The translations under genes and the position numbers were made by a program. Shown here in pieces: positions 51,930 through 60,841 of a stretch of DNA of 64,000 nt. The stretch lies in the NCBI GenBank assembly GCA_963770505.1, contig CAVYPR010000001.1:248001-312000 (forward strand), written 5' to 3'. Every line of letters starts with the position of its first letter. Position 1 is the first letter of the stretch. Below the pieces are notes generated by a model. That model did no database searches. It was not told the origin of the DNA and saw only the letters and a program-made list of their open reading frames with translations. The stretch is from CAVYPR01 sp963770505 (lineage in GTDB: Bacteria; Actinomycetota; Acidimicrobiia; Acidimicrobiales; RAAP-2).

Positions 51930-52217
51930 GCGCCAGACCCTATTTCGGGCGGGGGTTGGACCGCCGGGGCTCCCTCGGCCACGATCCGAGCGTCGCCTTG
52001 GGACGCGGCGCGTCGGCCCCCTTCTTGCCTCCAATCCCAACTTTCCCGAGCTGGAGTTGGCCCGCTCTCGTGGACACTTGCCCCATAATGTCCGGCTGCT
52101 AGGGACGTCGAGAGTGCCACTTACCGCCGGCTAGTGGGCAGGCACCGCGGTGGCACCTCTGGCGCACGCCCTGCACCTGCAGTGGGACCGCGGCTGGCTG
52201 CCGGCGAGTCGGCGACC

Positions 52218-53117
52218 TCAAACATACGTGTACCCCTGAGCAGTCCCCCACGATGTTCCGTCACCCGAGGTCGTAACGACGACAGGTACGCTGCCGGCCG
52301 AGTGGGCGGGGGTGATGGCGGTAATCGAAGTCGATGAGTTGACCGTCCACTTCGCCGTCGCTGTCCCGAACTTCACATTGGTCACCCCTGTAAAGAGGCT
52401 GCCAGTGATGGTCACCCTGTTGCCTCCGGCCGTTGGGCCCGATGTCCGGGAGAGCGAGATAACTATCGGACCGAAGACGAAATCGACGGTGTTGCTCCTA
52501 CCTCCGGGAGTGGTGACGTTGACAAAGATAGTTGCTCCCGGTGGCGCTCCGCCTGGACTTGTGACCGTGAGCTGCGTCCCCGTGGCATTCACCGAGTTCG
52601 GAAGCACTGCGTCGGTACCGAAGTTCACCGAGGTGGCCCCGGTGAGTCCACTTCCGCTGAACGTCAACGTCGTGCCCCCGGAAGGTGGTCCGTTGGGCGG
52701 TGAGATTTCGGTCACTGACGGCACTGGGTACACGTACTTGTACACGTCGGCTGGCGTTGCCGCAGACGGCCCGTTGAACGTCGTCACCGTGATGGGCGCT
52801 GTGCCCGCTGCCTCTGCGGGGGCGACGACCACGACCTGCGTTGTCGACCTAACGCTGAAGGACTGGGCTACCGTCGACCCGAACTGTACGATGGTGGTGC
52901 CCGTGAACCCGGTCCCTGTAATGGTCACCTTCGTGCCACCCTCTACCGGTCCAGTGGCCCTGGAGAGTGAAGTGACTTTCGGTGGTGTCGACGATGCCGC
53001 CGACCAATCCACAGATGCCGCTTGGATGACGGCAATCGGGACTACGAGCACCGCAAGAGCGAACACGCTCACGAGAGTGGTGCGGCGTCGCTGACTTGCA
53101 GACCCGAACGCTCTCAT
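52218..53117 (-). CDS. Secreted IPT/TIG-domain protein
   Basis: 299 aa from ATG 53117 with GGGGGGG upstream. Signal peptide 1-35 (LVSVFALAVLVVPIAVIQAAS), then three IPT/TIG domains of about 85 residues: PKVTSLSRATGPVEGGTKVTITGTGF, PSVTEISPPNGPPSGGTTLTFSGSGL and VISLSRTSGPTAGGNRVTITG. Each ends with the VTVTTFNG/NVTTPGG/VVVTTSGDG strand. Probably an extracellular adhesive or carbohydrate-related scaffold. Stands alone. Confidence 0.88.
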   Translation of the reverse strand: MRAFGSASQRRRTTLVSVFALAVLVVPIAVIQAASVDWSAASSTPPKVTSLSRATGPVEGGTKVTITGTGFTGTTIVQFGSTVAQSFSVRSTTQVVVVAPAEAAGTAPITVTTFNGPSAATPADVYKYVYPVPSVTEISPPNGPPSGGTTLTFSGSGLTGATSVNFGTDAVLPNSVNATGTQLTVTSPGGAPPGATIFVNVTTPGGRSNTVDFVFGPIVISLSRTSGPTAGGNRVTITGSLFTGVTNVKFGTATAKWTVNSSTSITAITPAHSAGSVPVVVTTSGDGTSWGTAQGYTYV

Positions 53118-53460
53118 CGGACCCCCCCTTTTTTCAGACCTGCAGCAGCGTAACAGTGCCTAGGTTGTCGCTCCGCTTGTCGGTCCATGGCACCACTGGA
53201 CCCTGACGGCGACGCTCATCACGGCCCTCGCTGGCCACCGGGGCATCCGGAACGTCCCCTATCAACGGTGAGTCCGCCGACTTCCGGGGTGCCTCAGACC
53301 GGCTCTGCGACACGTGCTGGTCTATGACGCTTACACGTGCTTGCTGTCTTGCGGCGACCTGGATTGCCACCTGATGGACAAGAACGATCCGATGAAGGTG
53401 CGTCGCCGTTAGGGACACTGACCAACCCTTTCGAAGACCCCAATTGCTCGCGCAGTGAAG
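53118..53460. other. Gene-free stretch, 343 bp
   Basis: No supported gene. Contains the promoter and AAAGGGGGG ribosome site of the IPT gene at its start. A short plus-strand frame ending at about 53412 (HVLVYDAYTCLLSC...) may be a relic but is unidentifiable. Confidence 0.4.
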
Positions 53461-54177
53461 TCAAGCGAGCGGGAGCACGAACCAGGCGATAGCGACACAT
53501 TGAAGGACTGCGCCGACGACGGTACAAGCATGGAAGACCTCGTGGTACCCAAACACGCCTGGCACGGGGTTCGGTCGCTTCAGCGCGTACACGACCGCCC
53601 CCGCGCTGTACGCAAGGCCTCCCAGCAGCAGCAAGACGGACCCGGTTGGCCCGATCGCCCGCCACAGCTGCGGCAGCGCGACGAGCCCGGCCCACCCCAC
53701 CGTCACATAGGGGATCGCGATCGCCCATTTCGGAGCGTCGAGCCAGAGTTGACGTAGGGCGATCCCAAAGAGTGCCCCAGCCCAGACGATGCAGAGCACG
53801 GCCGTCCGGCTCCAGCCTCCCAGAGCAATGCCGGCGACCGCGGTGTAGGACCCGGCGATCGCCAAGAAGATCATCGAATGGTCTGCCCGGCGCATGCGTC
53901 GCCGACCCACTGGGCCCCAGGTATGGCGATGGAACAGTGCGCTCGTCCCGAAGAGGCAGGAAATCGACGCCGCGTAGAGCACCATGACGGCCTTCGACCC
54001 GGCAGTTGGCGCGGCGATGATCAAGGCGAGCCCGCTCGCTAGCGACACGAAGAAGGCGACTTGATGGATAACCCCGCGCAAAACCGGCTTACTCTCGCCG
54101 GGTCCGACCTCGGCAAGCTGGCGGCGCTCCACGGTCACGTTGGACTCCGGCGGGAACTCCTTGGACACAGCCTCCAT
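53461..54177 (-). CDS. Haemolysin III/PAQR-family membrane protein
   Basis: 238 aa from ATG 54177; the longer in-frame start adds a polar leader. Seven TM helices and the family's metal ligands: SALFHRHTWG, MRRADHSMIFLAIAGSYT and GYHEVFHACTVVGA. PAQR proteins are hydrolase-like membrane zinc proteins; the bacterial members are named haemolysin III without proven haemolysis. Divergent from the quinone-reductase gene. Confidence 0.92.
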   Translation of the reverse strand: MEAVSKEFPPESNVTVERRQLAEVGPGESKPVLRGVIHQVAFFVSLASGLALIIAAPTAGSKAVMVLYAASISCLFGTSALFHRHTWGPVGRRRMRRADHSMIFLAIAGSYTAVAGIALGGWSRTAVLCIVWAGALFGIALRQLWLDAPKWAIAIPYVTVGWAGLVALPQLWRAIGPTGSVLLLLGGLAYSAGAVVYALKRPNPVPGVFGYHEVFHACTVVGAVLQCVAIAWFVLPLA

Positions 54178-54439
54178 CCTTCCGCGAGAAGTTGCCCCAG
54201 GCAAAGAATGACCCGTCCTAGCCGAGCCCTCCCAGAACGCTCGGCGCACGCCCACGGCCAACACGCCCCCTACCAACGCTGCTTAGACAGGGGACGCGTG
54301 CCCCCGACCGCCGTGAGTTGGGCACGGCTCGGCGGTGGCGCTTATGCCATGCTCGGTCTTTATCCGTGGCCGGCAGACCCGTGCGCCCTTTATACGCAAT
54401 GACACAACGGGACCGAACTCTGCTCTGACCTGGCGGCAT

Positions 54440-54450
54440 ACTGTGACAGT
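54440..54450. promoter_or_regulatory. Small palindrome before quinone-reductase gene
   Basis: ACTGT-G-ACAGT lies 22 bp upstream of the GTG start at 54473. Short, so possibly chance; candidate regulator site. Confidence 0.25.
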
Positions 54451-54472
54451 CCCCCTACAGAAGGAAGCTGTC

Positions 54473-55396
54473 GTGCAAGCCATCACCGTTCGAGACCGCG
54501 ATGCCGGCGTAGGGGGACTCTCCTTGACGGACATGCCCTACCCACACCCGGCTCAGAACGATGTGATTGTGCGGGTGCATGCCGCGGGGTTCACCCCCGG
54601 CGAGCTGGACTGGTCGTCAACCTGGGTCGACCGTGCCGGGCGAGACCGCACGCCGAGCGTGCCCGGTCACGAGCTGTCCGGTGTCGTCGTCGAGCTGGGG
54701 TACGGAACCACTGGCCTCAACGTAGGCCAGCGGGTGTTCGGGCTCACCGACTGGACCCGCAATGGCTCCCTGGCCGAGTACACCGCGGTGGAGGCCCGCA
54801 ACCTCGCTCCACTCCCGGCCGATGTCGACCACACCGTGGCCGCCGCTTTGCCGATCTCGGGGCTGACGGCATGGCAGGCGCTTATCGACCACGCTCACCT
54901 CACGACGGGCCAGGCCGTCCTGATCCACGGCGCCGCAGGCGGTGTTGGTTCGATCGCCGTGCAGCTCGCTAACGAGTTCGGGGCCCTCGTGATCGGCACC
55001 GGCCGCGCTGCGGACCGCGACACGGTCCTCGGTTTGGGTGTGCATGCCTTCTTGGACCTGGAAGCCGACAAGCTCGAAGATGTCGGCGAAGTTGACGTGG
55101 TCTTCGACGTGATCGGCGGAGAGATCCTCGATCGTTCGACTGCGCTGGTGCGAGCCGGGGGCACGCTGGTGACCATCGCCAGGGCGCCGACGGTCCAGCC
55201 CAAGGACGGGCGGGCCATCTTCTTCGTCGTCGAAGCGGACCGTTCTAGGCTCGCGGACCTCGCCCAGCGACTGAGGGACGGGCGGCTCAAGCCGATCGTC
55301 GGGTCAGTAAGGCGACTGGCCGAAGCGCCCGAAGCGTTCGCCCCCGACCGGCGCTCCCCAGGCAAGACGATCATCCGGATCATCGAAAGCGGATAG
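54473..55396 (+). CDS. NADPH:quinone-reductase-like MDR oxidoreductase
   Basis: 307 aa from GTG 54473, with AAGGAA six bases upstream. Zinc-free medium-chain fold: HPAQNDVIVRVHAAGFTPGELDW, PGHELSGVVVELG, the cofactor loop VLIHGAAGGVGSIAVQLANEFGA and C-terminal FAPDRRSPGKTIIRI. Reduces quinones or enones with NADPH. Belongs to the QOR1 type; no partner gene is adjacent. Confidence 0.9.
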   Translation: MQAITVRDRDAGVGGLSLTDMPYPHPAQNDVIVRVHAAGFTPGELDWSSTWVDRAGRDRTPSVPGHELSGVVVELGYGTTGLNVGQRVFGLTDWTRNGSLAEYTAVEARNLAPLPADVDHTVAAALPISGLTAWQALIDHAHLTTGQAVLIHGAAGGVGSIAVQLANEFGALVIGTGRAADRDTVLGLGVHAFLDLEADKLEDVGEVDVVFDVIGGEILDRSTALVRAGGTLVTIARAPTVQPKDGRAIFFVVEADRSRLADLAQRLRDGRLKPIVGSVRRLAEAPEAFAPDRRSPGKTIIRIIESG

Positions 55397-55699
55397 CCGG
55401 CCGAAGGGGTGTTGGAGTTGGCCCACTTGCGCGGATGTGGTGCCCAGTCGCTCCAGTGGGCTTGTGCAGTGGATGCCCAAGAACCTGGACCGCCTCCTCG
55501 ACGACCTTGTCCTCCAACACCCCGAGCCTCCCGGCGGCAGCCTTCATCGATGCCTGGCTCCCGGGGTGGGCCCCGGCCGTGCGCCGCGACCGATCGGGGC
55601 GCGCTCGCCAGCCCGGTACCGGGCGTGCCACCGGCCCCGCTCCTCGAATCGCTGTCTCCTGTCCTTGTCCTGCGGCCTGCTCCGCCTGGAACGAAAACC

Positions 55700-55727
55700 G
55701 CCTGACCTGCGGGAATACAGGTCAGGC
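55700..55727 (-). terminator. Rho-independent terminator of tmRNA gene
   Basis: On the minus strand, GCCTGACCTG-(8-nt loop)-CAGGTCAGGC is a perfect 10-bp stem followed by GGTTTTCGTT, six bases after the mature tmRNA 3' end. Stem and T-run are convincing. Confidence 0.85.
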
Positions 55728-55732
55728 AGTCG

Positions 55733-56080
55733 TGGAGGTGGCGGGAATCGAACCCGCGTCCTTCGGTTTCTCAGTGGGCCTTCTCCGAGCGCAGCCGGCG
55801 TTGGATTGTCGGGGGCGGCGCCGCTGCCGGCGGCAGCAACACCCCGTATCCGGCTAGATGTCCCAGACGGTCGGCCGGAGCGGCCGTCGGGTAAGCCCTA
55901 CTTGATGACGCCCGCATACCAACCCGTAGGGCTGAGGCTGGGCGGACGTCGCTACTGTTTAGGCAGCGAACGCGAGCTGAGGCTCGGCGTTTGTTTTTGG
56001 TTCCGGCTCTTTAACGTGGCTCCGGAGACCACGGCTCGCTTCTCCCGCCTCGACGACCGAAGTCGAGACCATTCACCCCC
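55733..56080 (-). ncRNA. ssrA: Transfer-messenger RNA
   Basis: 348 nt. The 5' end GGGGGTGAATGGTCTCGAC and the 3' end GGTTCGATTCCCGCCACCTCC with discriminator A form the tRNA-Ala-like acceptor stem (GGGGGTG with CACCTCC, one G-U pair); CCA is not encoded. The tag frame ends TNAEPQLAFAA followed by TAA (55959-55961), matching the Ala-Ala degradation tag, with PEPK in front. The resume codon cannot be fixed by eye. smpB lies 83 bp upstream on the same strand. Confidence 0.95.
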
Positions 56081-56163
56081 TTGTCCGGGCACCTCCTGCG
56101 CTGCCCTGGTGGACAGCCCCACCATGCTACCGGCGTTCACGGCCTGCCAACCCCACGGGGTGC

Positions 56164-56697
56164 TCAGTCCGCCGCCCGCCAGCGTTCGACGTCCCGGGCG
56201 GCGCGGGCGGCCTCCCGGTCTGCCTCCCGGGAGAGGATGGCCTGGCGCTTGTCGTGGAGGCGCCGACCTCTGGCCAGGGCCAACTGGACCTTGGCCTTGC
56301 CGTCTTTGAAGTAGAGCGAGAGCGGGACGAGGGTCAGCGCCTGCTGCTGGGTCCGGCCCATGAGCTCGTCGATCTGCTTGCGGTGGACCAGGAGTTTGCG
56401 CCTCCGGTCGGGGTCGTGGGCCCCAAAGCCGGTGGCGAACAGCCACGGGGGGACGTGCATCCCGATCAGCCACAGCTCGCCGTCGTCCACTCTGGCGTAG
56501 GCGTCGGAGAGCTGGGCCTTCCCCTCCCGCAGGGACTTGACCTCGCTGCCCTGCAGGACGATCCCGCACTCGAACGTCTCGAGGATGTCGTAGTCGTGGC
56601 GGGCTCGGCGGTTGGAGGCGACCGTGCGGTCGCCCGACCGTCCCGCCGCCTCCCGGGCCGCCGCCCGCTTGGCCACCGTCCTCTTGGCCCGTGCCAT
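56164..56697 (-). CDS. smpB: SsrA-binding protein SmpB
   Basis: 177 aa from ATG 56697. Core is standard: SNRRARHDYDILETFECGIVLQGSEVKSLR, LIGMHVPPW, RKLLVHRKQIDELM, LTLVPLSLYFKDGKAKVQLALARG and tail HDKRQAILSREADREAARA (the helix entering the A site). An Ala/Arg extension of about 25 residues precedes the core. Works with the tmRNA encoded downstream in trans-translation. Confidence 0.97.
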   Translation of the reverse strand: MARAKRTVAKRAAAREAAGRSGDRTVASNRRARHDYDILETFECGIVLQGSEVKSLREGKAQLSDAYARVDDGELWLIGMHVPPWLFATGFGAHDPDRRRKLLVHRKQIDELMGRTQQQALTLVPLSLYFKDGKAKVQLALARGRRLHDKRQAILSREADREAARAARDVERWRAAD

Positions 56698-56771
56698 CAC
56701 GGCAGGCTACTGCCGCTGTGAGCAGCACCTATCCGCGGAAGGCGGGGTTCGCGCCGTTACGATCTTTCGGA

Positions 56772-57194
56772 ATGTTGCGGCTCCCCAACGACATCTACCT
56801 GCAGATGGTCGGCCACTGCCTTACCGGCCTGCCCGACGAGGCGTGCGGGCTGCTGGCGGGCGATCCCGCCGCCGGCGAGGTGTCCCGCTGCTACCCGACG
56901 CGCAACGTCGCCGCCTCGGCCAAGCTCTACAGGGTCGACCCTCGGGAGCACCTCCAGGCCGACCGGGATGCCGAGGCCAACGGGCTAGAGCTGCTCGGCG
57001 TCTTCCACTCGCACACCCACACCGACGCCTACCCGTCGCCCACCGACGTGGCCCAGGCCCCGGACCCCGGATGGCACTACGTCCTGGTCTCGCTCCGGGA
57101 CACGCACCCGGTGGTGCGCAGCTACTCCATCATCGACGGCGAGATCGCCGAGGAGTCCGTGGTCGTCCTGACCCACGCCCATCCCCTGGGTTGA
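56772..57194 (+). CDS. mec: CysO-cysteine peptidase, JAMM metalloprotease
   Basis: 140 aa from ATG 56772. JAMM signature is complete: Glu23 in PDEACGLLAG and HSHTHTDAYPSPTD (His79, His81, Ser89, Asp92). The Mycobacterium Mec enzyme releases cysteine from the CysO-cysteine adduct; the same cysO-cysM order downstream supports that role. Divergent from smpB. Confidence 0.93.
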   Translation: MLRLPNDIYLQMVGHCLTGLPDEACGLLAGDPAAGEVSRCYPTRNVAASAKLYRVDPREHLQADRDAEANGLELLGVFHSHTHTDAYPSPTDVAQAPDPGWHYVLVSLRDTHPVVRSYSIIDGEIAEESVVVLTHAHPLG

Positions 57195-57340
57195 GGGGCG
57201 ACGAGCCGCCGGATGGCGCGGCGGAGGGCGCGTCCGCCCCGGACCGATAGAATCCGGACCAGATAAGTCATCTTTCGGCGTCCCGACGGCGGCCCGCTCG
57301 GCCGGACCGCCCCGGGCAGCCCCGAACCCAGGGAGGCCAA

Positions 57341-57616
57341 GTGTCCGTCGACGTCCGCCTGCCGACCGTGCTGCGCTCCCAGGCCGGGGGGCAGTCCACG
57401 GTGGCCGTGGAGGGTGCGACCATCGGGGAGGTGCTCGGGTCCCTCGTGTCGCAGTTCCCCGGAATGTCCTCGCAGCTGCTCAATGACGACGGCTCCCTCC
57501 ACCGCTTCGTCAACGTCTACGTCAACGACGACGACGTCCGCTACCTGGCGCTGCTCGACACCCCGGTGACCGCCGGCGACGAGGTGTCGATCCTGCCGGC
57601 CGTGGCCGGCGGCTGA
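57341..57616 (+). CDS. cysO: Sulfur-carrier protein CysO (ThiS/MoaD-like)
   Basis: 91 aa from GTG 57341. Ubiquitin-like fold ending in Gly-Gly (ILPAVAGG), required for thiocarboxylate formation; NVYVNDDDVRYL and AGDEVSILPAVAGG are typical. It supplies sulfur to CysM for cysteine synthesis from O-phosphoserine in mycobacteria. Lies between mec and cysM. Confidence 0.93.
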   Translation: MSVDVRLPTVLRSQAGGQSTVAVEGATIGEVLGSLVSQFPGMSSQLLNDDGSLHRFVNVYVNDDDVRYLALLDTPVTAGDEVSILPAVAGG

Positions 57617-57629
57617 TCCTCTCCGGCCG

Positions 57630-58596
57630 ATGGCCCGCCACAGCAGCATCCTGGGCCTGATCGGCAACACCCCGCTGGTCGAGGTGAGCCAACTGAGCCC
57701 GAACCCCGACGTCCGCATCCTCATGAAGCTCGAGGGCAGCAACCCGGGCGGGTCGGTGAAGGACCGGGTCGCCCTCTCGTTGGTCGAGCAGGCCGAGGAG
57801 GACGGGATCTTGAAGCCCGGGCAGCCCGACCAGGTCCTCATCGAGCCGACGTCGGGCAACACCGGCATCGGGCTGGCCCTGGTCTGCCGGGTGAAGGGCT
57901 ACCACCTCAAGGTCGTCCTCCCCACCAACGTGTCGATCGAGCGCCGACAGCTCCTCGAGCTGTGGGGGGCCGAGATCATCGAGTCCCCCGGTGCCGAGGG
58001 ATCCAACGGCGCCGTCCGCAAGGCGCTGCGGCTGGCCGCCGAGCACCCCGAATGGGTCTTCCTGTACCAGTACGCGCAACCTGGCCAACCCCAAGGCCCA
58101 CTACGAGGGCACCGGCCCGGAGATCTGGCGGGACTGCCCGGAGGTCACCCACTTCGTGGCCGGACTGGGCACGTCGGGCACGCTGCTCGGGGTCGGCCGC
58201 TACCTGAAGGAGCGCAACCCCGGGGTGCAGGTGTGGGCGGTGGAGCCGCCGGCCGGCGAGTCCGTCGAAGGGCTGCGCAACCTCGACGACGGCTACATCC
58301 CGCCCATCTTCGAGGAGCTCGGCGGCGCGGCGCTCCTGGACCGAAAGACGGTGGTGCGGCCCCGGGAATCGATCGAGTGGACCCGCCGCCTCGCCGAGGT
58401 GGGGTTGTTCGTGGGCATCTCATCGGGAGCGGCCATGGCCGGGGCGGCCAAGTGTGCGGCGCAGGTCCCGCAGGGGACAGCGGCGGTGATCGTGGTGGTC
58501 TCGGCCGACGACGGGTGGAAGTACCTCTCGACCGGGGCCTGGACCGACGACATCGACGCCGTCACCGAGCGGGCCAAGTCGATCATCTACTTCTAG
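57630..58596 (+). CDS. cysM: O-phosphoserine sulfhydrylase CysM; frameshifted here
   Basis: 321 aa once one base is removed. IGNTPLVEV, GGSVKDRVA (PLP Lys44), PTSGNTGIGLALV and later VAGLGTSGTLLGVGRYLKE, ISSGAAMAGA match the fold-type II PLP family. At about 58075 the sequence GTACGCGCAACC changes frame; dropping one G gives YANLANPKAHYEG and the frame continues to TAG 58594-58596 with C-terminus SIIYF. The C-terminal DDGWKYLSTGAW resembles mycobacterial CysM. Condenses CysO thiocarboxylate with O-phosphoserine. Confidence 0.9.
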
Positions 58597-58603
58597 GTCT
58601 GCG

Positions 58604-59377
58604 GTGACCGTGGGCAACAGTGCCGGTCGGCCGGACGAGCGGCCGCGGACGCTCTCGGTGCTCGGCTGCGACGGCAGCTACCCGGGGCCGGGCGGCGCGG
58701 GCAGCGGCTACCTGGTCCAGGACGGGACCACGACCCTGTGGCTCGACGCCGGTCCGGGGACCTTCGCCAACCTCCAGCAGATGTGCGATCCGGGCTCGGT
58801 CGACGCCGTCGTCCTCTCCCACGAGCACCCCGACCACTGGACCGATCTCGAGTCCTTCGCCGTGTGGCGTCGCCAGTCCGGTTGTGGGCCCGTCCCCGTC
58901 TACGCCCCCCCTGGCCTGCGACGCCGCTCGTACTTCACCGACGAGCCGCTGCTGGGCTGGGTGGAGAGCGAACCGTCGATGCGGATCGTGGTGGGCCGGC
59001 TCACCTGCAGCTTCGTGGCCACCGACCACGGTCCCCCCACGCTGGCCGTGCGCATCGACGCGGCCGGTGGTCCCGAGGACCTCTCGGGTTCGTTCGCCTA
59101 CTCGGCCGACACCGGTCCGGACTGGTCCATCGCCGAGCTCGGGTCGGGGATCGGCACGGTGCTCTGCGAGGCCACCTACACACGGGCCCACGAGGGCACT
59201 CTCTCCCACCTGAGCGGACGCCAGGCGGGCTCCATGGCGGCGGCGGCCGGGGTCGGACGGCTCGTCCTCACCCACCGGTGGCCTACGGTGTCGGCCGGTG
59301 TCCTGGCCGCCGAGGCCGAGGAGGCGATGGGCCGACCGGTCCACCAGGCGGCGACCGGTCGGGTGTTCGAGTGGTGA
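58604..59377 (+). CDS. Metallo-beta-lactamase fold protein, Rv1339-like
   Basis: 257 aa from GTG 58604. Metal motif SHEHPDHW, DHGPPTLAVRI and SADTGPDW, then LTHRWP supply the HxHxDH set of the MBL hydrolases. Its place between cysM and rph is the place of mycobacterial Rv1339, reported as an atypical class II cAMP phosphodiesterase. Function by synteny and fold, not proven. Starts 7 bp after cysM. Confidence 0.87.
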   Translation: MTVGNSAGRPDERPRTLSVLGCDGSYPGPGGAGSGYLVQDGTTTLWLDAGPGTFANLQQMCDPGSVDAVVLSHEHPDHWTDLESFAVWRRQSGCGPVPVYAPPGLRRRSYFTDEPLLGWVESEPSMRIVVGRLTCSFVATDHGPPTLAVRIDAAGGPEDLSGSFAYSADTGPDWSIAELGSGIGTVLCEATYTRAHEGTLSHLSGRQAGSMAAAAGVGRLVLTHRWPTVSAGVLAAEAEEAMGRPVHQAATGRVFEW

Positions 59378-59417
59378 CGGCGTGCCTCCTCGAGGGCGCG
59401 GGAGGAGGACCGGGAAG

Positions 59418-60195
59418 ATGACCGACGAGCCGACCGGGACCGGGGCGGTCGACCACCGCACCCTGAGAGTCGACGGGCGCACCCTCGACCAGCTGCGGCC
59501 GGTCACCTTCGAGCGTGACTTCACGGTCTTCGCGCCCGGCTCGGTCCTGGTGTCCATGGGCCGCACCCGGGTGCTGTGCACGGCCTCGGTGGAGGACCGG
59601 GTGCCGCCGTGGATGCGCGGCCGCGGCAAGGGGTGGGTGACCGCCGAGTACTCGATGCTGCCGGGGTCCACCTCCGAGCGGGCCAGCCGGGAGGCGGCCA
59701 AGGGGAAGCAGTCCGGCCGCACCCAGGAGATCCAGCGCCTCATCGCCCGCTCGCTGCGGTCGGTCTGCGACATGGTGGCCCTGGGCGAGGTCCAGGTGAC
59801 GGTGGACTGCGACGTCCTCCAGGCCGACGGCGGGACCCGCACGGCCTCGATCTGCGGCGCCTACGTGGCCCTCCACGACGCCTTCACCCGGATGCATCTC
59901 GGGGGCCAGCTGAGCCGGCACCCCCTGACCGACGCGGTGGCTGCCGTCTCGGTGGGGATCGTCGACGGCGTGGCCATGCTCGACCTTCCCTACGAGGAGG
60001 ACTCGCGGGCCGAGGTCGACATGAACGTGGTCATGACCGGGACGGGCCGGTTCGTCGAGGTCCAGGGCACCGCCGAGGGCCAGCCGTTCTCGCCGAGGGG
60101 AGCTCGACGGCCTGCTGGCCCTGGCCGAGTCCGGCATCGCCACCCTGGTCTCCGAGCAGGCGGCCGTCCTGGCCGACCCGCCGGCGCCGCGGTGA
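59418..60195 (+). CDS. rph: Ribonuclease PH; frameshifted near 3' end
   Basis: 258 aa after one-base correction. DQLRPVTFERDFTVFAPGSV, VEDRVPPWMRGRGKGWVTAEY, GRTQEIQRLIARSLRSV, TVDCDVLQADGGTRTASICG and DLPYEEDSRAEVDMNVVMTG are the conserved RNase PH blocks, with the phosphate-binding Arg and catalytic Asp. At about 60090 (TTCTCGCCGAGG) the frame shifts; one C removed gives QPFSRGELDGLLALAESG and a natural end (ADPPAPR). 3'-processing of tRNA precursors. Confidence 0.9.
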
Positions 60196-60222
60196 GCGGC
60201 ATCGGGCGGCGAGCGGCTTCAG

Positions 60223-60823
60223 TTGGTGCTGGCCACGGCCAACCCCGACAAGTCCGCGCGAGATCGCCGACATCCTGGGCGACGGCGGGGAACGTCGACC
60301 TGTTGCCCCGCCCGGCCGAGGTGGATGAGGTGGAGGAGACCGGGGAGACCCTGGTGGACAACGCCCGGCTTGAAGGCACGGGCCCTTGCCACGGCCACCG
60401 GACGGGCGGCGGTGGCCGACGACACCGGCCTCGAGGTCGACGCGCTGGGGGGCGCCCCCGGGGTGTACTCCGCCCGCTACGCCGGGCCCGGCGCCACCTA
60501 CGCCGACAACGTCGACCGGCTGCTGGACGAGCTGGCGGCCCTCCCCGACGGGGGAGGGGACCGTCGCGCCCGGTTCAGGACGGTGGCCCTGGTGGCCTTC
60601 CCCGACGGGCGGGAGATCCGCAGCGAGGGGGTGGTCGAGGGGTCGATCGCCGGCGCGGCCCGCGGCGACGGTGGGTTCGGCTACGACCCGGTGTTCGTTC
60701 CCGACGAGGGCGACAGGGCGCACCTTCGCGGAGATGACCTCCGAAGAGAAGCACGCGCTCTCGCACCGTGGCCGGGCCTTCCGGGCCCTGGCCGCCCTGC
60801 TGGCGCAGCGCCCTTCGGACTGA
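60223..60823 (+). CDS. rdgB: Non-canonical purine NTP pyrophosphatase; four frameshifts here
   Basis: About 198 aa when corrected. Pieces in successive frames: LVLATANPDKSA, EIADILGDGG, NVDLLPRPAEVDEVEETGETLVDNARL, KARALATATGRAAVADDTGL (to VFVPDEGDR), then TFAEMTSEEKHALSHRGRAF and end RPSD. Order and content are those of RdgB/HAM1 (GETLVDNARLKA, DDTGLEVDALGG, GYDPVF, SHRGRA). Frame breaks near 60259, 60289, 60372 and 60715 all need one base removed. Start either TTG 60223 or, with another correction near 60210, GTG 60192 overlapping the rph stop. Removes ITP/XTP. Confidence 0.88.
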
Positions 60824-60841
60824 GCGCTCGGGCGGCGTCTT

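Noticed and set aside
53134..53418. 94-residue minus-strand frame
   Set aside because: No recognisable domain and it includes the IPT gene's promoter; not supported.
60085..60720. Programmed frameshifting in rph and rdgB
   Set aside because: No slippery heptamers, stop codons or rare codons at the break points, and many breaks in one gene; insertion errors explain it better.
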